Assembly: GCA_937976335.1 (NCBI GenBank)
Contig: CALJRW010000040.1
Location: 1-47,148 of the forward strand
Length of the DNA: 47,148 nucleotides
Origin: an uncultured bacterium
GTDB lineage: Bacteria; Bdellovibrionota_C; UBA2361; CALJRW01
Reading direction: 5' to 3'
Shown: one piece after another, positions 18,136 through 28,288 of the stretch
How the letters are laid out: the number at the start of each line of letters is the position of its first letter
Numbering within the stretch: the first letter of the stretch is position 1
Made by a program: the position numbers and the translations under genes
Notes under the pieces: generated by a model
Told to the model about the DNA's origin: nothing
Seen by the model: the letters and a program-made list of their open reading frames with translations, nothing else
The model's database searches: none

Positions 18136-21100
18136 TTAGTAATTTAAATTAGGCCCCAACCACTTCTCAATCTCTTCAACGCTCATACCTTTTCTCTTAG
18201 CATAGTCCTCAATTTGATCTTTAGAAATTTTACCTAATCCAAAATATTGTGATTTTGGATGTGAAAAATAAAGTCCAGAAACTGCAGCTGCTGGATGCAT
18301 AGAAAAATTCTCTGTAATTTTAATTCCTGTGTTTTTCTCCACTTCGAGTAGATCCCAAAGTAATTTTTTCTCAGTATGATCAGGACAAGCCGGATAACCT
18401 GCAGCTGGTCTAATTCCTTCGTATTTTTCCTTGATTAAGTGACGATTGGTCAGTAGTTCATCAGGTGCATAGCCCCAGTATTTTTTTCTTACAAGCGCAT
18501 GTAGGTGTTCTGCAAAAGCTTCAGCTAGTCTATCGGCTAAGGCTTTTGCCATTATGATGTTATAATCATCTAAATCTTTTTCGAATTTATCTGTAAAGTT
18601 AGCTAGTTCAAATCCAGTACTTACTGCAAATGTACCAATATAGTCATTCTTGCCTGTGCTTTTTGGAGCTATAAAATCTGAAAGTCCAAAGTTTGACTGT
18701 TCTGAATGTTTTTTTATTTGTTGTCTTAAAGTGTGAAAAGTCGTCAACACTTCAGTTCGTGATTCATCTTTATATACTTCAATGTCATCTGCAACTGCGT
18801 TAGCAGGAAATAACCCAACCACACCTCTAGCCTTAGGTACTCCTAAGTCTATCATTTGCTTAAGCATTTCTTTAGCATCATCAAAAAGTTTTCTTGCTAC
18901 TTTTCCAACTCGAGGTGAGTTAAAAATATCTGGGTATCGTCCCTTTATTTCCCAAGTAATAAAAAATGGAGTCCAATCTATGTATTCAATTAAACTGTCT
19001 ATTGGAAAATCCTCAAAAACTGTTATTCCAAGTTTTTTTGGCACTCTTGGAATAAACGTATCCCAGTCACACCTATAGTTATTTTTTCTAGCTTCGTTTA
19101 TAGAAGCATAATCTCTTGCTTTTGCTAAAGATTCGAAGTCTTCTTTTAATTTTTGGTATTCTTTTTTAGTCTCTTTTGTAAAATCTTCAATTAGTTCAGG
19201 ACTCGTTAATTTTTGTAAAACTGGGACACCTTTTGAGGCATCTGCAACATGAACTGTGTTTCCTGAATACTGAGGTGCAATTTTTATAGCAGTGTGTTTT
19301 CTAGAAGTTGTTGCTCCACCAATAAGTAGGGGAATTGTCATTTTACGTCTTTCCATTTCCTTGGCAACACTTACCATTTCATCAAGTGAAGGGGTAATTA
19401 ATCCACTAAGGCCGATTACCTTAGCTCCAATTTCAATTGCAGTATCAAGGATTTTATCTGCAGGCACCATAACTCCAAGATCGATAACTTCGTAGTTATT
19501 GCAAGAAAAAACAACTCCAACAATATTTTTCCCAATATCATGTACGTCACCTTTTACGGTGGCCATTAAAATTTTTATTCTAGAACTTTCTTCACCAGCT
19601 TCTTTTTCTGCGTCCATAAAAGGGGTAAGATAGGCAACGGCTTTTTTCATTACTCTGGCACTTTTGACAACTTGTGGTAGGAACATTTTTCCTGACCCAA
19701 ATAAGTCTCCAACTATATTCATTCCGTCCATTAAAGGACCTTCAATTACTAGAAGTGGTTTTTTAAGTTCTTTTCTTGCTTCTTCCGTGTCTTCTTCAAT
19801 ATGATCTGTTATGCCTTTGACTAAAGCGTGTTTTATTCTTTCAGAAACTGGCTGTTCTCTCCACGAATTATCAATTTCATCTTTTTCTTTTGTTTTGCCT
19901 TTATAACTTTCTGCGAATTGAATTAGTTCTTCTGTAGAATCTTCATGTTTGTTAAGTAGTACGTTTTCGACTTTTTCTTTTAATTCAGGGTTTAAATCTT
20001 CGTAAATTGCAAGCTGGCCAGCATTTACAATAGCCATATCGAGACCTGCTCTAATTGCGTGATAAAGAAAAACCGAGTGCATAGCTTCTCTAATTGGGTT
20101 ATTACCACGAAAAGAAAAAGAAATGTTACTTAATCCTCCACTTACTTTGACTTTAGGAAGGTTCTCTTTTATCCAACGAGTCGCTTTAATAAAATCAACT
20201 GCGTAGTTATTATGTTCGGGAATTCCCGTTCCAACAGTTAAAATATTTGGGTCAAATATTATATCAGAAGCAGGGAATTTAACTTTTTTTATTAAAATAT
20301 TGTACGCTCTTTCACATATTTCAATTCTTCTTTCAAAGTTATCTGCCTGACCCTTTTCATCAAAAGCCATTATTACTACAGCTGCTCCAAATCTTTTTAT
20401 TTCACTTGCTTGTTCAATAAATTCTTCTTCTCCGCCTTTAAGACTAATTGAATTAACAATCCCTTTGCCTTGTATGCACTTAAGTCCTTCTTTAATGACG
20501 TTCCATTTAGATGAATCTATCATTATTGGAACACGTGCAAGATCTGGTTCGGAGCTGAGGAGAAGTAAGAATTTTCTCATATAATGCTCAGAATCCAAAA
20601 GACCTTCGTCCATATTGACATCGATTATCTGTGCACCACCTTGAACCTGGTTTTCAGCAACTGCAAGTGCTGCATCTAAGTCGTCATTTTTAATAAGTTT
20701 GGCAAAACGTTTTGAGCCAGTAACATTTGTTCTTTCTCCTACATTAACAAAGTTAGTAAGAGAACTTATAATGCAAGGCTCTAAACCACTTAAAAACATT
20801 CCAGCTTTTTTCTCGGGAAGTGTTCTTGGTTTGAAATTTGGAATTATTTGACTAATTCGTTTAATATGTTCAGGTCTTGTTCCGCAACAACCTCCTACTA
20901 TATTCACTAAGCCTGAACTTAAAAAATCTTCCATTTGTTCTTTAAATTCAGAAGGAGTTTCGTCGTATTCTCCAAACTCATTTGGTAGTCCAGCATTAGG
21001 ATGAGCACTTACGTTAAAGGTTGAAATCTTTGAAAGATCTTTTAAGAAACCACGCATTTGTTTTGCACCTAAAGCGCAATTTAGTCCAACGCTTAAAATG

Positions 21101-21807
21101 TTTGGAGCGTGGGAGATTGAAATATAGAAAGCCTCTGTTGTTTGCCCAGAAAGAGTTCTTCCGCTTTGATCGGTAATTGTTCCAGAAATCATCAAAGGGA
21201 TTTCTTTCTCAAGCTTTGAAACTGCATATATAGCAGCTTTAGCATTAAGTGTGTCAAAGATGGTTTCAATCATTATGACATCAGCCCCTCCATCCAAAAG
21301 AGCTTCCGCTGCATGCTGATAAGAAGCTACAAGTTGGTCAAAAGTTATATTTCTATATGAAGGGTCGTTTAATTTAGGAGAAATTGAAGCTGTATTACTT
21401 GTCGGTCCTAAAACGCCATATACAAATCTTGGCTTCTCAGGGTTTCTTACATTAAATTCATCAACAAGTTCTTTACTTAATCTTGCGCCTTCATAATTTA
21501 AGTCATAAACATCTTGTTTGCTTAAATTATAATCAGCTTGAGAAATGGTAGTTCCGTTAAATGTATTAGCTTGTATAAAGTCAGAACCTGCTTTTAAAAA
21601 TTTTCTATTAATGTCCTTTATTATTTCAGGTTTTGTTAAGTTGAGAATGTCGTTATTGCCCTTAAGAGGAGTAGGGTGATCTTTGAATCGTTCTCCTCTA
21701 AAATCTTCCTCAGAAAAGTCATATGACTGAATCATGGTTCCCATAGGACCATCTAGGAGCATTATTCGCTCTCTTAGTATCTCTTTAATTTCTTCAAGTT
21801 TAGACAT
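18136..21807 (-). CDS. metH: Cobalamin-dependent methionine synthase
   Basis: MetH transfers a methyl group from 5-methyl-THF to homocysteine through B12. All four modules are present in 1223 residues: a homocysteine-binding barrel with the zinc Cys ligands (GLNCALGA near 244 and [11 protein letters not shown] near 306), a pterin-binding barrel ([14 protein letters not shown]), a B12-binding domain with the lower-ligand motif [11 protein letters not shown] near residue 755, and a C-terminal reactivation domain with [15 protein letters not shown]. The length is standard for the full enzyme. It is divergent from metF with a very short shared promoter region (31 or 70 bases depending on the metF start), so the two are probably regulated together. 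No SAM or cobalamin riboswitch fits in that gap. Confidence 0.97.
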   Translation of the reverse strand: MSKLEEIKEILRERIMLLDGPMGTMIQSYDFSEEDFRGERFKDHPTPLKGNNDILNLTKPEIIKDINRKFLKAGSDFIQANTFNGTTISQADYNLSKQDVYDLNYEGARLSKELVDEFNVRNPEKPRFVYGVLGPTSNTASISPKLNDPSYRNITFDQLVASYQHAAEALLDGGADVIMIETIFDTLNAKAAIYAVSKLEKEIPLMISGTITDQSGRTLSGQTTEAFYISISHAPNILSVGLNCALGAKQMRGFLKDLSKISTFNVSAHPNAGLPNEFGEYDETPSEFKEQMEDFLSSGLVNIVGGCCGTRPEHIKRISQIIPNFKPRTLPEKKAGMFLSGLEPCIISSLTNFVNVGERTNVTGSKRFAKLIKNDDLDAALAVAENQVQGGAQIIDVNMDEGLLDSEHYMRKFLLLLSSEPDLARVPIMIDSSKWNVIKEGLKCIQGKGIVNSISLKGGEEEFIEQASEIKRFGAAVVIMAFDEKGQADNFERRIEICERAYNILIKKVKFPASDIIFDPNILTVGTGIPEHNNYAVDFIKATRWIKENLPKVKVSGGLSNISFSFRGNNPIREAMHSVFLYHAIRAGLDMAIVNAGQLAIYEDLNPELKEKVENVLLNKHEDSTEELIQFAESYKGKTKEKDEIDNSWREQPVSERIKHALVKGITDHIEEDTEEARKELKKPLLVIEGPLMDGMNIVGDLFGSGKMFLPQVVKSARVMKKAVAYLTPFMDAEKEAGEESSRIKILMATVKGDVHDIGKNIVGVVFSCNNYEVIDLGVMVPADKILDTAIEIGAKVIGLSGLITPSLDEMVSVAKEMERRKMTIPLLIGGATTSRKHTAIKIAPQYSGNTVHVADASKGVPVLQKLTSPELIEDFTKETKKEYQKLKEDFESLAKARDYASINEARKNNYRCDWDTFIPRVPKKLGITVFEDFPIDSLIEYIDWTPFFITWEIKGRYPDIFNSPRVGKVARKLFDDAKEMLKQMIDLGVPKARGVVGLFPANAVADDIEVYKDESRTEVLTTFHTLRQQIKKHSEQSNFGLSDFIAPKSTGKNDYIGTFAVSTGFELANFTDKFEKDLDDYNIIMAKALADRLAEAFAEHLHALVRKKYWGYAPDELLTNRHLIKEKYEGIRPAAGYPACPDHTEKKLLWDLLEVEKNTGIKITENFSMHPAAAVSGLYFSHPKSQYFGLGKISKDQIEDYAKRKGMSVEEIEKWLGPNLNY

Positions 21808-21877
21808 CGATTCCTGATTAGATCATAAAATAAAGGTATTGAAAACTCACGATTTATTAACTACAGTATTGTGTTTT

Positions 21878-22741
21878 ATGACAAGTTTTACTGAAATATA
21901 CAACTCTACTAAACCTACAATATCGTTTGAGATTTTTCCTCCAAGAACTGATGAAAAAATAGCTGATACTAAAAATTTATTGAAAAATCTTCATTCTTTA
22001 GAGCCATCTTATATTACTGTTACGTACAGAGCTCTTGGAAAAAGTCGAGAGAGAAGTTTTGAATTAGTTCGTTATTTACATCAAGATTTAAAAGCTATTG
22101 CAGTTGCGCATATGACTTGCTTAGGTCAAGGTAAGAAAGAATTAAAAGACATTTTTACAAATCTTTTTGAAGCTGGAATTAATAATTTTCTAGCTCTAAG
22201 AGGAGATAAGATTGAGGGGAAAGAAGTAGAAGAAATAGAAGTTTTAAGTAATGCTAGAGATTTTACTTCCTTTCTAAAGGAAATAAACAGTTCAGTTAGC
22301 ATTGCAACTGCTGGATATCCAGAAACGCATCCTGATGCACTTAATCAAGAAGAGGAAATAAGTTACTTAAAAGAAAAAATAAGTTCAGGGTCTGAGGCTA
22401 TCTTAACTCAATTGTTTTTTAATACAGATACATATTTTGATTATGTTTCTAAAATCAGAAAAGCCGGAATATCTGAGCCAGTAGTTCCGGGAATTATGCC
22501 TATTAAAAACTACGCTCAACTTTCAAAATTTGTTCAAATGTGTGGAGCTGTAATACCTGAAGAGCTTGAAAAAGAGCTTTCTAAGATAAAAGAAAAACCT
22601 AAGCAGGTAGAAGATTTTGGCACTGAATATGCAATTCAAATGTGTAAAAAGTTAATTAGAGGTGGGGCACCTGGTGTGCATTTATATACTTTGAATAAGG
22701 CTGATCAAGTTATGAAGATTGTTCGAGCTTTAAATAGTTGA
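21878..22741 (+). CDS. metF: 5,10-methylenetetrahydrofolate reductase
   Basis: MetF makes the 5-methyl-THF that MetH uses. The family opening ISFEIFPPRTDEK, then ITVTYRALG, AHMTCLGQ, LALRGDK, the AGYPETHPDA block, TQLFFNTDTYFDYV and PGIMPIKNYAQL are all visible. The start is uncertain: ATG 21878 gives 287 residues with a normal leader before the first strand, while TTG 21839 would add 13 residues and has AAAGG only 3 bases away. Back-to-back placement with metH supports the function. Confidence 0.95.
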   Translation: MTSFTEIYNSTKPTISFEIFPPRTDEKIADTKNLLKNLHSLEPSYITVTYRALGKSRERSFELVRYLHQDLKAIAVAHMTCLGQGKKELKDIFTNLFEAGINNFLALRGDKIEGKEVEEIEVLSNARDFTSFLKEINSSVSIATAGYPETHPDALNQEEEISYLKEKISSGSEAILTQLFFNTDTYFDYVSKIRKAGISEPVVPGIMPIKNYAQLSKFVQMCGAVIPEELEKELSKIKEKPKQVEDFGTEYAIQMCKKLIRGGAPGVHLYTLNKADQVMKIVRALNS

Positions 22742-22843
22742 TGAAATATTGCTGTTATTTAGTTCCTTAGTAGTTAAATAAAGCTACCCTAATAAAACTT
22801 AAAAATAACTTGAATTTCCTAAAATAATGATTACTAATACTGT

Positions 22844-25465
22844 ATGGATATAAGTAAATTCACTCAAAAAACTCAAGAAGCATTAGCAAGTGCACAAGAA
22901 CTTGTACTTGCCTCTAAAAATACAGAAATTGATATAGAACACTTATTGTTTAGTATGCTAGAGGAAGAAGAAGGGCTTTTTTCTGTAATACTATCAAAGG
23001 CAAGTGTTAGTTTAGAAGATGCTAAAAAAAGTTTTAATGAATTAATTCAAAAAAAACCTAAAATAACTGGTTCTGAAACTCCAAAGGTTTATATCTCTGC
23101 AAAGTTAAATGAACTTTTAGTTAATGCAAAAAATGAGGCAAAAAAGCTAAATGATGAATTTATATCTATAGAACATATTATTTTAAGTATATTCAATCTT
23201 GATAAAAATCATCCTATATCTAAAATTTTTTCAAATTTAAATTTTACTAAAGAAAGTTTTCTACAAATTCTTAATTCCGTTCGTGGTAATCAAAGAGTAA
23301 CTTCACAAAATCCTGAAGGGACTTATCAAGTTTTAGAAAAATACGGACGCGATCTTGTAAAAGAGGCAAAGACTGGAAAAATAGATCCAGTTATTGGTAG
23401 AGATTCTGAAATTAGAAGAGCGATTAGAATATTATCTAGAAAGACTAAGAATAATCCAGTTTTAATTGGAGAGCCTGGTGTTGGGAAAACGGCAATTGTT
23501 GAAGGTTTAGCGCAACGAATTGTAAGGGGAGACGTTCCAGAAGGTTTAAAAAATAAAACAATTTTTGCTCTCGATATGGGGGCACTTGTTGCTGGTGCTA
23601 AATTTAGAGGTGAATTTGAAGAACGTCTAAAAGCCGTTTTAAATGAAATTAAAAGTTCAGATGGGCAGATTCTTTTGTTTATTGATGAGTTACACCTAAT
23701 TGTTGGAGCTGGTAAAACTGATGGGGCCATGGATGCTGGAAATTTACTTAAACCAATGCTCGCCAGAGGAGAATTACACTGTATTGGAGCAACGACTCTA
23801 GATGAGTTTAGGCAATATATAGAAAAAGACAAAGCGCTTGAAAGAAGATTTCAAACAGTATTAGTTACTGAACCTAGCGTAGAGGATACAATTTCAATTC
23901 TAAGAGGGATTAAAGAACGTTTTGAAGTTCATCATGGAATAAAGATTTTAGATACTGCGCTTGTCGCTGCTGCAACTTTGTCTCATAGATACATTCAAGA
24001 TAGGTTTCTTCCTGATAAAGCAATAGATTTAATGGATGAAGCAAGTGCTGCAATTCGAACTTCTATTGATTCAATGCCTGCTGAGCTTGATGAAGTTACA
24101 AGGCGAATCATGCAACTTGAAATTGAGGAAGCAGCTCTTAAAAAAGAAGAAGATGAAGCTAGTATGGACAGGCTTGCTAATTTAAGAAGAGAATTGTCTT
24201 TAATTAAAGAAGATGCGGAAACTATGCGCTTTAAATGGGAAAAAGAGAAAGATTTTCTAAATCAAACTCAAAAAATTAGAGAACAAATTGACAGTGTAAA
24301 AATAAGTATTGAAAAAGCTGAAAGAGAATATGATCTAAATAAAGCGGCTGAACTTAAACATGGAGAGTTGCCAAATTTAGAAAAAGAGCTTGAAAAATTA
24401 GAAGATACTAGCGTTAAAAATTCAGAAAAACTTCTAAAAGAAGTTGTCACTGAGCAAGAAATATCACAGATAGTTGCAAAATGGACCGGAATTCCAGTTT
24501 CAAAACTCATGCAAGGGGAGAAAGATAAACTTTTACGTTTAGAAGAATCTTTAGGAATGAGAGTTATAGGGCAAAAAAATGCTGTAAAACTTGTGTCAGA
24601 TGCAATTTTAAGAGCAAGAGCTGGCATTAAAGATCCTAAAAAACCAATTGGCTCATTTCTATTTCTTGGACCAACAGGAGTTGGAAAAACAGAACTTGCT
24701 AAGACTTTAGCTGAAACTTTATTTGATTCTGAAGATTCTATAATTAGGATTGATATGAGTGAATATATGGAAAAATTTGCAGTTTCTAGATTAGTTGGAG
24801 CGCCTCCAGGATATGTCGGCTATGAAGAAGGAGGTCAGCTAACAGAAGCTGTAAGAAGAAAGCCTTATAGTATAATTCTTTTTGATGAAATTGAAAAAGC
24901 TCATCCAGATGTTTTTAACATACTTTTGCAAGTTTTAGATGATGGACATATTACCGATTCTCAAGGAAGAAAGGTTGATTTTAAAAATACAGTTATAATT
25001 ATGACTTCTAATATTGGTGCTATGCATTTACTTGAAGGAATTAAAAAAGAAAAAGATATTAGTAAAGCTACCGAGGAAAAAGTGCTAAATGAATTAAGAG
25101 CGCAATTTAGACCTGAATTTTTAAATAGAATTGACGAAATTGTAACATTTAAACCTTTGGAGTTTATTGAGATTTTAAAAATTGTTGATTTAAGTGTTAC
25201 AGATATTCAGAAAAGATTAGATGAGAAAAATTTAGTTTTATTTTTAACTGATGAGGCAAAAGAATATGTTGCTAAAAACGGCTACGATCCTGTTTATGGT
25301 GCAAGGCCGCTTAAGAGATATATTCAAAGAGAAATTGAAACAAGAATTGCTAGGTTGTTAATTGAGGGTGATATTTCTGAAAAAGCTAAGGTAGTAGTTG
25401 GCTTAGAGAATGAGAAGTTATGCTTAGATATTAAGATGGCAGAAGCTATAAGAGTAGCTGCTTAA
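22844..25465 (+). CDS. clpB: ATP-dependent disaggregase ClpB
   Basis: Hsp100 chaperone that threads aggregated proteins through a hexameric ring together with DnaK. The order is Clp N-domain (residues ~3-145), first AAA+ module with Walker A GEPGVGKT at 209-216, a coiled-coil M-domain (about 405-525, Glu/Lys-rich), second AAA+ module with GPTGVGKT at 609-616, the [13 protein letters not shown] sensor region, and a C-terminal cap. At 873 residues it is full length. A CTTGAA hexamer 30 bases upstream of the ATG recalls a heat-shock -35 box, but no good -10 partner is seen. Confidence 0.96.
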   Translation: MDISKFTQKTQEALASAQELVLASKNTEIDIEHLLFSMLEEEEGLFSVILSKASVSLEDAKKSFNELIQKKPKITGSETPKVYISAKLNELLVNAKNEAKKLNDEFISIEHIILSIFNLDKNHPISKIFSNLNFTKESFLQILNSVRGNQRVTSQNPEGTYQVLEKYGRDLVKEAKTGKIDPVIGRDSEIRRAIRILSRKTKNNPVLIGEPGVGKTAIVEGLAQRIVRGDVPEGLKNKTIFALDMGALVAGAKFRGEFEERLKAVLNEIKSSDGQILLFIDELHLIVGAGKTDGAMDAGNLLKPMLARGELHCIGATTLDEFRQYIEKDKALERRFQTVLVTEPSVEDTISILRGIKERFEVHHGIKILDTALVAAATLSHRYIQDRFLPDKAIDLMDEASAAIRTSIDSMPAELDEVTRRIMQLEIEEAALKKEEDEASMDRLANLRRELSLIKEDAETMRFKWEKEKDFLNQTQKIREQIDSVKISIEKAEREYDLNKAAELKHGELPNLEKELEKLEDTSVKNSEKLLKEVVTEQEISQIVAKWTGIPVSKLMQGEKDKLLRLEESLGMRVIGQKNAVKLVSDAILRARAGIKDPKKPIGSFLFLGPTGVGKTELAKTLAETLFDSEDSIIRIDMSEYMEKFAVSRLVGAPPGYVGYEEGGQLTEAVRRKPYSIILFDEIEKAHPDVFNILLQVLDDGHITDSQGRKVDFKNTVIIMTSNIGAMHLLEGIKKEKDISKATEEKVLNELRAQFRPEFLNRIDEIVTFKPLEFIEILKIVDLSVTDIQKRLDEKNLVLFLTDEAKEYVAKNGYDPVYGARPLKRYIQREIETRIARLLIEGDISEKAKVVVGLENEKLCLDIKMAEAIRVAA

Positions 25466-25503
25466 TTACTTTTACTAGGGCTAAGACTAGAACTGCGCTT
25501 TTA

Positions 25504-25980
25504 TTAATTTTTTTCACTACTTTGACTCATTAATTCCTGATAAGCATTCTTAACCTTAGCTCCATAAGTTTGACAGTTATTTCCAACAAGCCAGTACTTG
25601 CCCATATCTTTTACTTTACTAACCGCTTTTCTCATTAATGAGCCATCGTAACATTTGCTATCATATTTATAATCTTTTGAATCTACGTCTTCTGAGTATA
25701 AGCCTTTCGTGCCAAAACCAATATTATCTTTACTGCTGTCCCAGATTACATGTTCATGTGAAAATTCTATATTTTTTCTATCTAAGAACCTGCCTTTTTT
25801 CCCTTTAGAAAAACCTTTTATCCAAGTTGCCCAAGATAGTTTTCTTTTTCCAAATCTGGCACATTCGCAAACTTCTGGATCTTTGCTTGCAATTGATTGA
25901 GCTAATTTTTGGTTATTAGTGCTGAAATTATTTTCTTCTGTTTTTCCTTTATTAGATATCAATTTTTGCTTTATTTTCAT
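25504..25980 (-). CDS. Uncharacterised protein with His/Asn-Cys motif
   Basis: A 158-residue protein with a strong GAAGGA ribosome site before the ATG. Family unknown to me. The C-terminal half has a pattern seen in papain-like or NlpC/LRAT-type folds: a His in SHEHVIWDSS, a Gly-rich NIGFGTKGLYSED, then YWLVGNNCQTYGAKV, where NCQ could supply a catalytic Cys and the earlier His its partner. The N-terminus is basic and lacks a signal peptide. It is isolated and opposite in orientation to its neighbours, with no obvious immunity partner, although the next gene encodes a small membrane protein in the divergent direction. Confidence 0.65.
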   Translation of the reverse strand: MKIKQKLISNKGKTEENNFSTNNQKLAQSIASKDPEVCECARFGKRKLSWATWIKGFSKGKKGRFLDRKNIEFSHEHVIWDSSKDNIGFGTKGLYSEDVDSKDYKYDSKCYDGSLMRKAVSKVKDMGKYWLVGNNCQTYGAKVKNAYQELMSQSSEKN

Positions 25981-26105
25981 ACTTTCTTTCCTTCAAAACA
26001 ATAATCGACAGAAGATTGAAAAAGTTTCTTGAATTTCAGTCTAAAATAAAAAAGAATGAAAGTTTTTAATGTAACATTTTATTTTAAATACTAATAACTA
26101 TTAAT

Positions 26106-26342
26106 GTGGGTAAGAAAAAGCATAAAAATAAAAATATTCCTTATAAGAAAGATGCCAATTTAAAATGGTTTTTTATAGGAGCTCTTGTGTTAGGTCTGCT
26201 TTTTACTACAGTTTCTAAATATATGACTAAAGATAGAGTTTCAGGGAAGTATGTCCCGCTTCATCATAGAAAAAAGATAATTATCGATAAAAGATTCCAG
26301 TACAATAAAAGAAAGCCTCATGGGTATACTAACAGGTATTAA
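26106..26342 (+). CDS. Small single-pass membrane protein
   Basis: A 78-residue, very basic protein with a Lys/Asn-rich N-terminus, one membrane segment (about residues 25-44, FFIGALVLGLLFTTV) and a Lys/Arg/Tyr/His-rich tail. By the positive-inside rule both ends are strongly charged, so topology is unclear. The start would be GTG 26106 and no ribosome site is evident, so the start and even the gene remain uncertain. No family recognised. Confidence 0.5.
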   Translation: MGKKKHKNKNIPYKKDANLKWFFIGALVLGLLFTTVSKYMTKDRVSGKYVPLHHRKKIIIDKRFQYNKRKPHGYTNRY

Positions 26343-26465
26343 GACTAGTAATTTTAGGAGCTTATAAGCATTCTAAGTAGGTCACGTTTAGCTTAAATCC
26401 CTTAATAACTCTATTAGTGCTATTAAAAAAAATAGGCTCCTTACCAGGTTTTAAAAGGTTTTAAA

Positions 26466-28121
26466 ATGTTAGAATTAAGTACCCAGGTTCAAGCTGCTAA
26501 TCAATTAGAAGAAAGTACGTCTAATAAGGCGTCAACTACTACTGAAGTTAAAACAGATGACAATAAGTTAACTTCTGATTTACCTAAAACTAAAGAGAAA
26601 GTTAGAAGTACTAGCAATGCTTTAGAAGCTTTAAATAAAGCTGCTGAAAATGGTAATGAAACGGCGCAAGAATGGAGTACTCTTTTAGCTAGCGTTCCAA
26701 CACTTAGGCAAGCTGAAAAAATTAGAGATATAACTCCAGAACAAAAAAAAGCAACAGAGGATATTATAAATGCAGCACGAGATCCTAAAGCAATTAAAAC
26801 TGAAAAACTAATTAAAAAAAAGCAAGCTTTACTTGAAGAGGTAAAGATAGTTGAAAATGCACTAAAAGCTCTTGATACTGAAGACGCCCCAAGAGAGTTA
26901 CAAAAAGAAGAGTCTTTCGAGGAAGCAAGTAAAATTGCATCTGAGGAGAGTCCTACAATAGAAGGTTTGATAAATGAAAAAGAGAAGACCTATACAAGTC
27001 TTAATGAAGATCGCAAAGTAAAAGAAAGCGTAGTACAAGAAAACTTTTCTATCATTGACGCCGTTAATGCTCTAGAAGTAGCAGAAAAAAACGGTCAGGA
27101 CGCTTTTATGGAAGCTCTACTAGCAATTCCAGATAAAGAAATGGAAGCTGTAAAAGCTGAATATAATAAAAGAAACGAAGGCAATGCAGGTGCAAGTTTA
27201 GGAAATGTAGCGGATAGAAATGAATTTAATACGCAAGCAAGCTTTGTAATAAATTATAAACTACTTGGAGAGTTTAATGCGGGCCTATTTAAGTCTGTCT
27301 TTAAAGAAGTAGTAAAGGATAGAAGTTATTGGGATGATGGAAACCCAAAGGTTGCACTTGCTATGTTAAAATCTTTGTCCAATGAAGATTTGAAAGAAAT
27401 TTCAGCAGATTCTCAAGCTATTGTTGCTGAACATGCAGATGAAGAATTTGAAAAAAATGGATATAGAGAAAAAATTGCTTTTCAATTAACTAGGCATGAC
27501 AAGGAAATGGTTAAAGCGTCACTTTTAGAAGTTGTTGCAAAAAATGAAATCACAATATCTACATCTGCTGGTGTCGGTGCTCCAGGAACACTACAAAAAA
27601 CTGGTCAGATTTATTCGCAGATTGTGGAACATTTAAAAAACTTAAATCCAGAAGATATATCAGATGATATGATAAGTATTGCAAGTCATGATAAATCTTT
27701 TCATAAATTGCTAACTAGTAAAAAATATGGAGAAAAAATTGGCTCGGCCTTGGTTGAGTATTCTTCAGTAGTCTCTAGTGAGGTTTCTACTTCCCAAACT
27801 GACAATTTAGCTGTAGCGCTGGAAGGTATGAGTGTAGAAGAGATTAGCAATTTAAGAAAAATTTTAGATGAAAAGTATAATTTCTCTGCTTTCGACTGGT
27901 TAGATAGAATAAATCGGGAAGAAGTAGTAAATAAAGAAAAACTTGATAATAATAAAATTTACAATTTACTCTCAATAAACAGGCCTGGTTTTGCATCTAG
28001 AGAAGAATTTTTGACTGCTAAGCCAGCTGATATTAGGTATATACTAAATAACGTTCAAAGAGAGGTTGCTCCTGAATTCGCAAAGGAAGCAGTTAAAGCT
28101 CTGAAAGAAGCAGGTATTTAA
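26466..28121 (+). CDS. Uncharacterised Ala/Glu/Lys-rich helical protein
   Basis: A 551-residue soluble protein, no signal, no membrane segment and no cysteine that I can find. The first 40 residues are Ser/Thr/Lys-rich and probably disordered; the rest is predominantly helical. Two stretches resemble each other: NALEALNKAAENGNETAQ (from about residue 52) and NALEVAEKNGQDAFMEALL (from about 200), each ending in a Leu-Ala-x-Val/Ile-Pro step. The second is followed by a Tyr-Asn-Lys and Gly-Leu pattern faintly like annexin repeats. AAAAGG precedes the ATG. Function unknown; flanking genes give no clue. Confidence 0.7.
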   Translation: MLELSTQVQAANQLEESTSNKASTTTEVKTDDNKLTSDLPKTKEKVRSTSNALEALNKAAENGNETAQEWSTLLASVPTLRQAEKIRDITPEQKKATEDIINAARDPKAIKTEKLIKKKQALLEEVKIVENALKALDTEDAPRELQKEESFEEASKIASEESPTIEGLINEKEKTYTSLNEDRKVKESVVQENFSIIDAVNALEVAEKNGQDAFMEALLAIPDKEMEAVKAEYNKRNEGNAGASLGNVADRNEFNTQASFVINYKLLGEFNAGLFKSVFKEVVKDRSYWDDGNPKVALAMLKSLSNEDLKEISADSQAIVAEHADEEFEKNGYREKIAFQLTRHDKEMVKASLLEVVAKNEITISTSAGVGAPGTLQKTGQIYSQIVEHLKNLNPEDISDDMISIASHDKSFHKLLTSKKYGEKIGSALVEYSSVVSSEVSTSQTDNLAVALEGMSVEEISNLRKILDEKYNFSAFDWLDRINREEVVNKEKLDNNKIYNLLSINRPGFASREEFLTAKPADIRYILNNVQREVAPEFAKEAVKALKEAGI

Positions 28122-28198
28122 TAATCTTGATAGTATTTATGCTAATTCTCAATTTTTATGAACATAGTAAAAACAAATATTTCCAAAACTAATACTCG

Positions 28199-28216
28199 TA
28201 AGCTTTCAAAAGCTTA
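28199..28216. promoter_or_regulatory. Dyad upstream of acyl-CoA dehydrogenase gene
   Basis: TAAGCTTT and AAAGCTTA are perfect 8-base inverted arms separated by 2 bases, 73 bases before the dehydrogenase start. It is a plausible operator for a TetR-type lipid regulator, by position only. Confidence 0.35.
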
Positions 28217-28288
28217 AAGTGTTATTTTAAATCTTGTGCTAAACAACATTAAGCATATAAAATGTCATTTAAAACATTAAGGTTTAAA

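Noticed and set aside
21808-21877. SAM or cobalamin riboswitch between metH and metF
   Set aside because: The gap is too short for either class and shows no conserved core.
22810-22843. Heat-shock sigma promoter before clpB
   Set aside because: A CTTGAA hexamer is present but no matching -10 at the right spacing; kept only as a remark.
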